Source: Lachnospiraceae bacterium
GTDB taxonomy: Bacteria; Bacillota; Clostridia; Lachnospirales; Lachnospiraceae
Reading direction: 5' to 3'
DNA length: 64,000 nt
Assembly: GCA_017416465.1 (NCBI GenBank)
Contig: JAFQCK010000015.1
Span: forward strand, 1-64,000
The position numbers and the translations under genes are program-made. The first letter of the stretch is position 1. Every line of letters begins with the position of its first letter. Below, in pieces: positions 37,547 to 46,993 of this stretch. Below the pieces are notes generated by a model. It worked only from the letters and a program-made list of their open reading frames with translations. It was not told the origin of the DNA and made no database searches.

Positions 37547-38530
37547 ATGAAGATATTATTTTATAACGCAAAACCATATGATAAGGTTTGGTTTGAGCCT
37601 TTGGCAGAAAAGATGAATTACAAGATTAAATTTAGTTCTATAAGACTTAACAGTGATTCTGTAGGACTGGCACATGGATATGATGCGGTATGTGCATTTG
37701 TAAATGATGATATAGACAAAGAGGTTATAGAGCGTTTAGCTGAAATGAATGTAAAGGGAATTCTTATGCGTTGTGCAGGATATAATAATGTTGATTTAAA
37801 AGCAGCAGAAGGAAAGATTAAGGTACTTAGAGTTCCAAGTTATTCACCACAGGCAGTAGCAGAATTTGCAGTAGCACTTTTGATGAGTGTAAATAGAAAA
37901 ACACATAGAGCTTATGTTCGTACAAGAGAATTCAATATGAATATAAACGGTCTTATGGGTGAAGATCTTTACAAAAAGACAGCGGGAATAATTGGTACAG
38001 GAAAGATTGGGCAGGCTATGATTCAGATTATGAAGGGATTTGGAATGCGAGTACTTGCATATGATGTATATCAGAATCCTGACTTAGATGTAGAATATGT
38101 ATCTCTTGATGAATTATTTAAAGAAAGTGATGTTATTTCTCTTCATTGTCCTTTAACAGAAGATACAAAATATATTGTTAACGAAGAAAGTATTAATAAA
38201 ATGAAAACAGGAGTATATATTATTAATACATCAAGAGGACAGCTTATTAAAACAGAAGATTTATTGGAGGCTCTTAAGATTCCGGGAAGATTAGGTGGAG
38301 TTGGTCTTGATGTTTATGAAGAAGAAGATGAAGTGTTCTATGAAGATAAATCGAATGAAGTAATGACGGATGAGATACTTGCAAGACTAGTAACATTTCC
38401 TAATGTAGTAGTAACTTCTCACCAGGGATATTTTACAAAAGAAGCTATGGAAGCAATCGCAAATGTGACAATGGAAAATGCCAGAGCGTTGTTTAGTGGT
38501 GAAGAGTTAGTGAATGAAGTTAAAGCATAA
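37547..38530 (+). CDS. ldhA: D-lactate dehydrogenase (D-isomer 2-hydroxyacid dehydrogenase family)
   Basis: 327 residues, aligning end to end with E. coli LdhA: CAFVNDDIDKEV, LMRCAGYNNVDL, RVPSYSPQAVAEFAVALLMSVNR, the NAD motif GIIGTGKIG, DVISLHCPLTEDTKYIVN, NTSRGQLI, GLDVYEEE and the catalytic histidine in TSHQGYFT. It reduces pyruvate to D-lactate with NADH, a fermentation outlet. Other 2-hydroxyacid specificities cannot be excluded. The AAAGG site is 12 bases upstream. Confidence 0.88.
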   Translation: MKILFYNAKPYDKVWFEPLAEKMNYKIKFSSIRLNSDSVGLAHGYDAVCAFVNDDIDKEVIERLAEMNVKGILMRCAGYNNVDLKAAEGKIKVLRVPSYSPQAVAEFAVALLMSVNRKTHRAYVRTREFNMNINGLMGEDLYKKTAGIIGTGKIGQAMIQIMKGFGMRVLAYDVYQNPDLDVEYVSLDELFKESDVISLHCPLTEDTKYIVNEESINKMKTGVYIINTSRGQLIKTEDLLEALKIPGRLGGVGLDVYEEEDEVFYEDKSNEVMTDEILARLVTFPNVVVTSHQGYFTKEAMEAIANVTMENARALFSGEELVNEVKA

Positions 38531-38644
38531 AATATAAAAAATGATGGAAAAACTAAGTTTTTGTAAAAGTTTTAGTTAATAAATTTGTAAAAATATAATG
38601 TGGAAATAATTTATAAAATAGGTTAAAATATAGAGTATGTTAAT

Positions 38645-38681
38645 TTTAAAATCGGGGCACTATAGCTTCCGATTTTAAAAA
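38645..38681 (+). promoter_or_regulatory. Strong hairpin in the leader of the adhesin gene
   Basis: TTTTAAAATCGG (38645-38656) pairs perfectly with CCGATTTTAAAA (38670-38681) around 13 bases. No T-run follows, so it is a poor terminator for ldhA. It may be an mRNA structure or operator upstream of the adhesin, whose ATG is 54 bases on. Confidence 0.45.
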
Positions 38682-38735
38682 TTATCATTTTACATAGATT
38701 TTGGAACAATAGATATTATAAAAAAGGAGGAAGAA

Positions 38736-41700
38736 ATGAAAGATATTTTATTTAAAAATATTACAAAAGGTAAGAAAAAGCTTGCACTGCTTCTTGCTAT
38801 GGTAATGACTGTTTCAGGCATAGGCGACTTGGGTTTTGGAACAGGTAAAGAAACTGTACATGCAGGTGAAACAGAGAAAGTAATCTTTGCTGAAGGTTAT
38901 GGAACAGGTAATGAATTTAATAACAATTCATGGAAGTTTGCAGGGCAGGCATTAAATGGTAGTTCGACTTATGATATTTCAAATAATACTAATGGTCCGA
39001 AGATTGTAAATAATAATCATTCTTCGGAACAGGAACCGATTATAAGACTTATAAACGGTGTAAAGGTAGGAGATACTGAGGGAAATGAATCAGGTTCAAG
39101 TTATCAGGATTACAGAAGTGGTGAAGCGTTCTTGAAGAATGGTATCCAATTTAGTTCTGATTCGGCTTTTTCAATGAAGTTTACATTCTCCATGCCGGAT
39201 GCAGTAGTTAATACAGATAAGACTGGTGGTCCTGAATATGCAAGAGAAGTTGGTGGTGACGGAATTGCATTTGTAATGACAACTAATTCAACACATAATA
39301 CACAAGCAGGAAGTGGTATAGGTTATCAAGGTATAGATAACAGTGTTGCAATAGAAGTTGACTCGTTTTTCAATGGTGCATATTGTGATATGAATGCAGT
39401 AACAGGAACTGCTTATAAAAACTGGGAATTTGATAATCAGTTATATTTTCATAAGAAATGGCAGTTAAATGGTTCTAAAGAATATTCAGATGCAAATAAT
39501 CCTTACGGAAATGATTCTTATGAGGATGATATAGATTATGTACCATATAGAAACTATAAATTTGCTGAAAGATTTGACCATATTGGAATAACACTTAATG
39601 GTGAGGTGAAAAAACATGAGGCTATTGCATATATAAATGGTCTAGACCCAACAGAGAGGACAGCGTATTCTTCAGGAGAAGGAACATATTATAAGTTTGA
39701 AAATCTTGCTTACTTTGATGGCTCTACAATGGGAAAGGATAATATTAAAAATGAAAGTGCATTTTCTTCAATTTATAATGCATCTCCTAAGAAATCTTCT
39801 ATACAAGAAGATTCAACAAACACATGCTCAACACGTTTTGCTGATAAGAACGTAAATAACAGATTATTTACAGTATGGGTTGATTATGACGGTTCTACTA
39901 TGTATGTAAGATATGCAAATGGTAATTTTAAGACAGCAGTAAGACCGTCGACAGCAACAATAACAAAGGCTATTGATATGAGTAATTTTGATGGTAAAAC
40001 TGTATATATGGGATTTACTTCTGCAGTAGGTTCATCAAAAGCTAACCATACAATACATAGTTTTGCATTTACAAACGAATACATGGCAGATGGTATTACA
40101 ACTTCATATAAAAGTAAATACTACATAGAATCACCTGATGCAACATCAAATTATATTGAAGAAAATGGTAAGAAGTATGTTTGTAAAGAGGAATTGGTAA
40201 ATTCAGGTATTGAATTAGGTTCATCTGTAACTATAGCAGATAAATCAACTGATGATGCTTATCAGAACTATACATTAGTAGATTATTCTTCAAATCCATC
40301 ATATCCAAAGACTGCAACAGTAGCTCCTGATGGAAGTACAGTGTTATATCAGTTTTATGATTTGAACTCTGCAAAATTTACTTGTGAGTATTATGTAGAA
40401 GTTGATGCAAATACACCAGGTGCAGAAGAAGTAAATAATAAATATTTTGTATTACAAGAAAAAGTTGAAAACTTTGAAAAAATAGGTACAACTATAGATA
40501 CAGAGTGTGACGATACTACAGAAAATTATTTTGTAGCAACTAAAAACTCAACTCAAATAAATAATACAAAAAAGAGTTATCAGTATTATAAACCGGATTA
40601 TGAAACAACTACAGGTGCCGGAAGTATTACAGATAATGTAAGAGCGGATAATTCACTTGTATTTAAATACTATTATAAGAGAATTATTACTAAATATACA
40701 GAGATGTATTATGTACAGGATGACGACGCTACATCTTTGGATGTTGTTGAGTTAGACATAAATGGTACAATGACAAAATTTGTACCAAAAACTGAAAAAA
40801 CAAATGTTGTAAATAATGTAAAAGCAGGAAGCGAAGCAAAAATTCATAATTTGTCAAGTGACGAAGCTTTTAAAGAGTATAATTTAGTAGATGAAATTAC
40901 TCAGGAAGCAAATGGATACTATTCTACTATCAGTAATACTGCAGAAGACGGAACAACTATTGTTTATCAGTTCTATACCAAGATTCCTAAATATGATTAT
41001 ACTGTAGAATATTATGTGGAAGTAGATGAAGCTGATAAAGATGCAACAGCTATATATGCAGATGATAAATGGTATAACCGTAAGACAACTGAAACTGAGA
41101 CAAAGACAGCTTTAGATGGTACAAATGTTGAAGTAGCAGTTAATTCTGTAGGTACAGGTGTAAAAGCCGAAGGTGTTGAAGCAGATGGAACATTTAAGGC
41201 ATTTGACGGATATACATACAATAGTGGAGCAACAGAATCAAATAATAAGTATTATGGAGAAGTAAGTTCATCAACACTTACAATTCAAATATTATTTGAT
41301 AAGAATTTACCAACTACAACAGGATATAAGGCGGAATATTACATAGAATTAGAAGACCAAACAGTTGGTGAATCTGAATACGATTTAATTATTAATTATT
41401 CAGGTAAACCAATCAAATATAAATTTGATAGTGAGAAGAGTTATGAAGGAGATAATATTGAAATAGGTTCAACAATTACAATTCATAATGAATCAGACTA
41501 TTACAATACCAAAGGTTATGATTTGATGCCTTCAAGTGCAACATTTCCTTCTGAGAAAGTATCTGTTGCTGATGAAAATGAAAATATTGTTTATCAGATA
41601 TACAGATTAAAACCTAAATATACAGTTAAATACTATACACAGGTGCCGGAAGGTACACAAGGTGCAAAAATAGTTAAAGTAAATGGTACTGATAAATATT

Positions 41701-44700
41701 ATAAGTTAGAGGACGTAACTTTTGAAAACGTAGTAGAAGAAGGTGCTTGGGTAACAGGTGCACCAATAAGTGGTACAGGTAAAGCAGGTATAGTTGAAGA
41801 TTCTGAATCGAGTGTCATTGTTGAAGGCTCTGCTAAAGGATTTGAAGGCTATGAATTTAGCCTTGCTACATCAGATGCTAATTCAAAATTAAATACATTG
41901 GTATATAGAGACATAGAAAATCTTATAGAACTTTTCTATGATGAAATACCAACCTATACAGTAAAATACTATGTTGAAGTAAAAGCAACTGAAAATTATG
42001 ATGTTAGCGTAAATTATGATGGAAAGGTTAAATATTACATCGTAAAAACAGAAGAAACATACAAGAAAGAAGCCTTATCAGGAACAATTATAGATTATGC
42101 TGTAGATGATACTGTACCTACAGATAAAAAAGCAGGTGCTAGGGAAAATGGAACAAATGTTAAGGAATCATTTAAGTCATTTGAAAAATTTGATTTTAGT
42201 GATGATTATACATTAGAAAATAATAAGTGTGCAGGAACAGTATCAGGGACAAATGAACTTGTTATTGAATTATTCTACAATAAGAAACTTACATCCTATA
42301 AAGAAAAGTATTATATAGAAGTAGTAGAAAATCCGAATGACGGTTCAGAGATTGATACAATTGGTGACAAGACTTATAAAGTAATAACTAATGTGGTACC
42401 AAATGTACCAATTCATACAAAGGCAAAAATAACAGATAAGTCAAATGATTATAATGGCTATATACTATTGCCTCCTACAGATGAGAAACCATCAGTAGTA
42501 GAAGATATTGGTGATACAGGTAATTCAGTAGTATATCAGGTATACGATTTACCAACATACGAAATTAAGTATTATAAGGAAGTAGCAGAGGATACAGAAG
42601 GTGCAATACCTGTAGATGGAAAATTCTATGTATTGCAGTCATCAGATACAGTAGTAAATAAAGCTGTACCTGGAACAGAAGTAAAATCAGCTAAAAAAGA
42701 TAATGCAACAGTTTCAGTAAAAGAAGGCGATAAAGAAGTTGCAAGTAAATCATATGATAAATATGAGTTCAGCCAGTCATCAACAGATGCAAATGGTAAA
42801 TCTTCTATAACAGTTAAGAAGGACCAAAATGTAGTAGAACTCTTCTTTGATTTAGTTCCTGAATACAAAGTAAATTATTATATTGAAGTAAATGCTGATG
42901 AGAAATATGATATTCAGTTAGGTGAAGGAGAAGATGCTAAATATTACATCATCAAAGAATCACTTACAAATGATGCTTATTCCGGAACAAAAGTAGAATA
43001 CGATACAGATTCAGATAACAAAGCAGGTGTTAAAGAAGACGGAAATGCTATCCTTGAAACATTTAAGAAATTTATAGGATTTACATTTAGTAAAGAATAT
43101 ACTGACAAAAATCCACACACAGAAGGTATAGTATCTAAGTTAGCTAATCTTACAATTAACTTATTCTTTAATAAGAACCTTACAGAGTATACAGAGAAGT
43201 ATTACATTGAAGTAGTAGAAATACCTGATGATGGTTCAAAGACAGAGAAGATTGGTGATAAGACATACAAGGTAATAACTAATGTAAAATCAAAAGTACC
43301 GGTTGATTCAAAGGCAGTAATAACAGATAAGTCAAATGAGTACAAAGGCTATAAGTTATTGGACCCAACAGATACAAAACCATGGGTAGTAGAGGATATT
43401 GATGATACAGGAAATACAGTGGTATATCAGGTATATGATTTACCAACATATACAGTTAAGTACTATAAACAGGTAGCAAATGGTACAGAAGGTGCAATAC
43501 CTGTAGCTGAAAAATCTTATGTATTACAGTCAGCAGATACAGTAGTAAACAAAGCAGAAGCAGGAACAGAACTTACAGGTGTAGAAAAAGACATAAAGAC
43601 AGCAGTAGTAAAAGAAGGCGAAAAAGAAGTTGAAAATACACTTAAGTCATATCCTAACTATGAATTCAGCCAGACATCAACTAATGCAAATGGTAAAAAT
43701 GCAGTAACAGTTTCAAAAGTTGATAATGATAACGTAATAGAACTTTTCTATGATTTATTACCATCATATGCAGTAAAATACTACGTTGAAGTAAAAGCAA
43801 CTGAAAATTATGATGTTAGCATAGATGTAGATGGAAATGTTAAATATTATATCTTAAAAACAGAAGAAACATACGAGAAAGAAGCTTTAACAGGAACAGA
43901 AGTAGAATATGTTGCAGCTTCAAAAGAAAAAGCCGGTGTTAAGGAAAACGGAACAAATGTTGATGAAACATTTAAGTCATTTGATAAATATGATTTCAGT
44001 GTTGCTTATACAGTAGAAAATAATAAGATTAAAGGAACAGTATCAGGAACAGAAGAACTTGTTATTGAATTATTCTATAATAAGAAGACAACAACATTTG
44101 AAATGATTTACATGACAGAGATTGTTAATCCATTACCAGAAGATGTGATAGTAGAAGAAGGAGAAAAGAAGTACAAGGTAGAGAAGGTAGTAGTACCTAA
44201 TGTACCAATTGACTCAGAAGCAGAAATAACAGATAAATCAGGGTTACCACCATACACAGGATATAATTTATTAGAGCCAACACCGGTAAAACCATCAATA
44301 GTAGAAGATATTGATGATGGCGGACATACAAAAGTATATCAGGTATATGATTTACCAACATATACAGTTAAGTACTATAAAGAAGTATCAGAAGGTACAG
44401 AGGGTGCTGAAAAAGTTGGAGAAAAATACTACAAGTTAGAGGAATCAGACACAGTAATAATTAAAGCAACATACGAAACAATCGTACAGTATGTAGGAAA
44501 AGATGATAAAGTAACAGCCGGAGTAAAAGAAGGCGAGAACGAAGTTGCAAATACATTTAAGGCATATGATAAATATATGTTTAATAGTGATGCAACTGAG
44601 ACACGTGGAAATTCATCAACTACAGTATCAAAAGATGGTGAAAATGTAGTAGAACTTTTCTATGACAAAGTTACATATAAACAAAAATATTGGGTAGAAG

Positions 44701-45443
44701 ATCCTAATGCCACAGAAAATTTTGTTGAAATTGAGATAAATGGAGAAATAAAGAAATTCATACTTAAGGAGACAGAAGATATAGACGGCGCATTGACAGG
44801 AGGAACAGTCGATGTAACGGATAAATCAGATGAATACTTAAATTCAGATGAATACAAAAACTATGAATTAGTAGAAGTTGAGATTCCAAATTATCCTTCA
44901 TCAGATACTATTAAAGATGATAATTCAACAGTAGTTCATCAGATTTATGTATTGAAACCTACATATGAAGTACAGTATTATGTAGAAGTTGAAGAAAAGA
45001 CAGATGATACAATTGAAGTAGATGGAAAATTCTATGTAATTAAGTCTAAGGAAAGTATTACAAATTATGCTTTTACAGGAACAATTGTAAGTGCTGCAAC
45101 TAAAGATGACAAAGCTGGTGTTAAGGAAGCAGATGTTGAAGTTACAGATACATTTAAGAAATTTGATGGTTATACATTTAGTAAGAAATCAACTGATGCT
45201 AACGGAAAGATTAATGGAGAAGTTACACATAAGAATAATGTTGTAATTATGCTTATGTATGATTTAGTTGTTGCTCAGGAAGAACCAACAACACCAGAGG
45301 AAACTACAACAGTTCAGCCTACAACGCCAAGTACACCTGTATCAACAGGAGATAATGTAAATTCAATATTTATGATTTTAATACTTTGTTCAGGATTTGT
45401 AGCAATGGTATTAATGGCTGGAAAGAAAAAGTCAGAAAACTAA
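38736..45443 (+). CDS. Giant cell-surface adhesin: L-type lectin head, about 17 repeats, wall/membrane anchor
   Basis: 2235 residues. The signal peptide is about 1-43, with basic start, hydrophobic core and VHAGE near the likely cleavage site. Residues about 50-450 resemble the bacterial L-type lectin domain (GGDGIAFVMTTNS, NSVAIEVDSFFNG, DHIGITLNG, LFTVWVDYDGSTMYVRYANG). From about 455 to 2178 run degenerate ~90-110-residue modules beginning Y(T/K)xKYYxE(V/D) and ending VYQVYDLP or IELFYDxxP, similar in style to MucBP-like repeats. A Pro/Thr stretch, STGD (2203-2206), a membrane helix (about 2211-2228) and GKKKSEN end the protein. The anchor reads PVSTG, not LPxTG, so sortase attachment is uncertain. 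The GGAGG site is ideal. Likely binds host or plant glycans (inference). Confidence 0.85.
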   Translation: MKDILFKNITKGKKKLALLLAMVMTVSGIGDLGFGTGKETVHAGETEKVIFAEGYGTGNEFNNNSWKFAGQALNGSSTYDISNNTNGPKIVNNNHSSEQEPIIRLINGVKVGDTEGNESGSSYQDYRSGEAFLKNGIQFSSDSAFSMKFTFSMPDAVVNTDKTGGPEYAREVGGDGIAFVMTTNSTHNTQAGSGIGYQGIDNSVAIEVDSFFNGAYCDMNAVTGTAYKNWEFDNQLYFHKKWQLNGSKEYSDANNPYGNDSYEDDIDYVPYRNYKFAERFDHIGITLNGEVKKHEAIAYINGLDPTERTAYSSGEGTYYKFENLAYFDGSTMGKDNIKNESAFSSIYNASPKKSSIQEDSTNTCSTRFADKNVNNRLFTVWVDYDGSTMYVRYANGNFKTAVRPSTATITKAIDMSNFDGKTVYMGFTSAVGSSKANHTIHSFAFTNEYMADGITTSYKSKYYIESPDATSNYIEENGKKYVCKEELVNSGIELGSSVTIADKSTDDAYQNYTLVDYSSNPSYPKTATVAPDGSTVLYQFYDLNSAKFTCEYYVEVDANTPGAEEVNNKYFVLQEKVENFEKIGTTIDTECDDTTENYFVATKNSTQINNTKKSYQYYKPDYETTTGAGSITDNVRADNSLVFKYYYKRIITKYTEMYYVQDDDATSLDVVELDINGTMTKFVPKTEKTNVVNNVKAGSEAKIHNLSSDEAFKEYNLVDEITQEANGYYSTISNTAEDGTTIVYQFYTKIPKYDYTVEYYVEVDEADKDATAIYADDKWYNRKTTETETKTALDGTNVEVAVNSVGTGVKAEGVEADGTFKAFDGYTYNSGATESNNKYYGEVSSSTLTIQILFDKNLPTTTGYKAEYYIELEDQTVGESEYDLIINYSGKPIKYKFDSEKSYEGDNIEIGSTITIHNESDYYNTKGYDLMPSSATFPSEKVSVADENENIVYQIYRLKPKYTVKYYTQVPEGTQGAKIVKVNGTDKYYKLEDVTFENVVEEGAWVTGAPISGTGKAGIVEDSESSVIVEGSAKGFEGYEFSLATSDANSKLNTLVYRDIENLIELFYDEIPTYTVKYYVEVKATENYDVSVNYDGKVKYYIVKTEETYKKEALSGTIIDYAVDDTVPTDKKAGARENGTNVKESFKSFEKFDFSDDYTLENNKCAGTVSGTNELVIELFYNKKLTSYKEKYYIEVVENPNDGSEIDTIGDKTYKVITNVVPNVPIHTKAKITDKSNDYNGYILLPPTDEKPSVVEDIGDTGNSVVYQVYDLPTYEIKYYKEVAEDTEGAIPVDGKFYVLQSSDTVVNKAVPGTEVKSAKKDNATVSVKEGDKEVASKSYDKYEFSQSSTDANGKSSITVKKDQNVVELFFDLVPEYKVNYYIEVNADEKYDIQLGEGEDAKYYIIKESLTNDAYSGTKVEYDTDSDNKAGVKEDGNAILETFKKFIGFTFSKEYTDKNPHTEGIVSKLANLTINLFFNKNLTEYTEKYYIEVVEIPDDGSKTEKIGDKTYKVITNVKSKVPVDSKAVITDKSNEYKGYKLLDPTDTKPWVVEDIDDTGNTVVYQVYDLPTYTVKYYKQVANGTEGAIPVAEKSYVLQSADTVVNKAEAGTELTGVEKDIKTAVVKEGEKEVENTLKSYPNYEFSQTSTNANGKNAVTVSKVDNDNVIELFYDLLPSYAVKYYVEVKATENYDVSIDVDGNVKYYILKTEETYEKEALTGTEVEYVAASKEKAGVKENGTNVDETFKSFDKYDFSVAYTVENNKIKGTVSGTEELVIELFYNKKTTTFEMIYMTEIVNPLPEDVIVEEGEKKYKVEKVVVPNVPIDSEAEITDKSGLPPYTGYNLLEPTPVKPSIVEDIDDGGHTKVYQVYDLPTYTVKYYKEVSEGTEGAEKVGEKYYKLEESDTVIIKATYETIVQYVGKDDKVTAGVKEGENEVANTFKAYDKYMFNSDATETRGNSSTTVSKDGENVVELFYDKVTYKQKYWVEDPNATENFVEIEINGEIKKFILKETEDIDGALTGGTVDVTDKSDEYLNSDEYKNYELVEVEIPNYPSSDTIKDDNSTVVHQIYVLKPTYEVQYYVEVEEKTDDTIEVDGKFYVIKSKESITNYAFTGTIVSAATKDDKAGVKEADVEVTDTFKKFDGYTFSKKSTDANGKINGEVTHKNNVVIMLMYDLVVAQEEPTTPEETTTVQPTTPSTPVSTGDNVNSIFMILILCSGFVAMVLMAGKKKSEN
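40100..45275 (+). repeat. Tandem repeat array in the adhesin gene
   Basis: About 17 modules. Three types alternate: A (KYYIEV...DKTYKVITNV...DKSN...VYQVYDLP), B (YTVKYYKEV...EGAIPV...VKEG...ELFYD) and C (YVEVKATENYDV...GTVSG...IELFYNKK). The middle is built of A-B-C triads. At DNA level, near-identical blocks such as the tatatcaggtat segment recur at about 42532, 43423 and 44335, a period of 891-912 bases. The array could change length by recombination. Confidence 0.8.
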
Positions 45444-45505
45444 TTAAAAAGGGATTTGAAAAGTCAATCATAAAAATAAGGATTGTAAAAAATGTCCCAT
45501 AAAAG

Positions 45506-45544
45506 AAAATGGCTGCGAGCTTACGCTCACAGCCATTTTTTAAA
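45506..45544. terminator. Bidirectional terminator
   Basis: AAAATGGCTG (45506-45515) pairs with CAGCCATTTT (45530-45539), with inner GAGC/GCTC, a T-run on the plus side and a T-rich tract on the minus side. It ends the adhesin gene and the hflK-hflC-regulator operon. Confidence 0.88.
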
Positions 45545-45587
45545 TAAAAGATTAATTAATAATAATTATGTATTTGGTTAGAAAAAA

Positions 45588-46073
45588 TTATTGGATTTTA
45601 ATGTTTTTTTCAGCCCATATCTTTAACGCATTAGCATTTGTTGATATTTTATCAAGGGTATCAAGAATTTTTTCAAAATCTTTTATTTCATTGGAATCAA
45701 CAACACCATCTTCTGAAATGGCAATTAAAGAAGTACGAAGGGAATCTATATCTTTAAGTGAGCCTAAAACTTTTAAAGAAAGTCTGTCAAAATCATCAAT
45801 AGTAACTTTTGAAACCGTCTGCTTTCCAATAGGACAATTTTCAGCACAATGAGAATTACATAATTCAGGGGAATTATATTTTTGTGCCATACATAAAACT
45901 TCTTCCGGATAAGGGGTTATATTGCCAAGTTCAATGTTAGCAAGTCGTGTTCTGTCCATATTAAGAATCTCAGATGCCTTTTCACGACTTGAAAATGAAT
46001 TGTTTTTTTCTGCTGCTTCATATCTGGCAATACAGTACATATTGTCAGCAGCTTTAGTAGCTTTTTTTCCCAT
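45588..46073 (-). CDS. XRE-type helix-turn-helix protein with a cysteine cluster
   Basis: 161 residues. Residues about 15-62 form a Cro/CI-like helix-turn-helix (SSREKASEILNMDRTRLANIELG), followed directly by a cysteine group LCNSHCAENCPIGK (C-x3-C-x3-C). A helical C-terminal part (about 90-161) may mediate dimerisation. The cysteines could bind iron-sulfur or zinc and make the protein a sensor, which is inference. It follows hflC after 43 bases on the same strand, so it may be cotranscribed. Targets are not known. Confidence 0.75.
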   Translation of the reverse strand: MGKKATKAADNMYCIARYEAAEKNNSFSSREKASEILNMDRTRLANIELGNITPYPEEVLCMAQKYNSPELCNSHCAENCPIGKQTVSKVTIDDFDRLSLKVLGSLKDIDSLRTSLIAISEDGVVDSNEIKDFEKILDTLDKISTNANALKIWAEKNIKIQ

Positions 46074-46116
46074 AAATGTATACCATACCTTTCAAATATA
46101 TTTATCATAAATAATT

Positions 46117-46980
46117 TTATTGCCCCATAAAAATTTTTGCAATAGGTGAATCTTCATCAAGTATAAGTGTTTTGTTCTTGCCTGTTATTGAAGACTTTGC
46201 AGCATCTAAAGCTCTAACAAATGAATAGAAATCACTTTTTGATGGGTCAGAATATGCACCTGATAATATATTCATGTATTGAGCTTCTCCTTCTGCAACA
46301 AGTTGGTCAGCTTTTGCATTTGCTTCGGAAATCATAATTGAAACATCTTTATCTGTTGTATTTTTAATAATCTGTGATTCTGAATCACCTTCAGCTGTAT
46401 AAGTTGCTGCAATCTGATTTCTTTCAGAAATCATTCGCTCATATACAGCAGCTTTATTATCATTAGGCAAGTCTAAATGTTTTGTCTCAATGCTTACAAG
46501 TTCAATACCATATTGTGAAACTGAATTACCTATACCTTTAAAAATGGCTTTACTAAGCTCACCATCTCTAGCAGTGATAACATCTGCCTGTGTCATATTA
46601 CCAATTACACTTTTCATAGAGTTATATACAACTGTGTTAATACGACTTTCTGCATTTGAAAGAGAACAGCTAAGACTTTTTGCGAATTTTAAAGGGTCCG
46701 TAATTTTCCAAAGAACATAGATATCAGTTACCATTGTCTTTTTATCCATTGTAATAACATCTGATGGTGCAATGTCATATAACTGAATATTTCTTGGAAG
46801 AGTATCCGTATTCTCGATAAAAGGTATTTTAAATGCTATTCCTGATTTAGATTCAACTCTGTCAATTTTTCCAAACTGTCTGATTAGTTTATATTCGTCA
46901 TCATACGTGATTGTAAATGAATTAAATCCCACAATAACTAAAACGGCTAAAATTATAAGAATAATTGTTTTTTTCTTCAT
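46117..46980 (-). CDS. hflC: SPFH protein HflC
   Basis: 287 residues. One N-terminal membrane helix (about 5-25), then an SPFH/band-7 domain: YDDEYKLIRQFGKIDRVESKSGIAFKIPFIENTDTL, VTDIYVLWKITDPLKFAKSL, and a C-terminal coiled coil rich in Glu/Ala (AEGDSESQIIKNTTD...AEGEAQY). With HflK it forms a membrane cage that modulates the FtsH protease in E. coli. A good AGGAGG site precedes the ATG. The gap from hflK is 13 bases. Confidence 0.9.
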   Translation of the reverse strand: MKKKTIILIILAVLVIVGFNSFTITYDDEYKLIRQFGKIDRVESKSGIAFKIPFIENTDTLPRNIQLYDIAPSDVITMDKKTMVTDIYVLWKITDPLKFAKSLSCSLSNAESRINTVVYNSMKSVIGNMTQADVITARDGELSKAIFKGIGNSVSQYGIELVSIETKHLDLPNDNKAAVYERMISERNQIAATYTAEGDSESQIIKNTTDKDVSIMISEANAKADQLVAEGEAQYMNILSGAYSDPSKSDFYSFVRALDAAKSSITGKNKTLILDEDSPIAKIFMGQ

Positions 46981-46993
46981 ATCTCGTTTCCTC

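Noticed and set aside
40100..45275. CRISPR array or CRISPR-like repeats
   Set aside because: The repeats are coding, in frame, about 300 bases per module and degenerate; no short direct repeats with unique spacers are found anywhere in the window.
45568..46110. Plus-strand ORFs opposite the XRE gene
   Set aside because: They overlap a recognisable helix-turn-helix gene and resemble no protein family.
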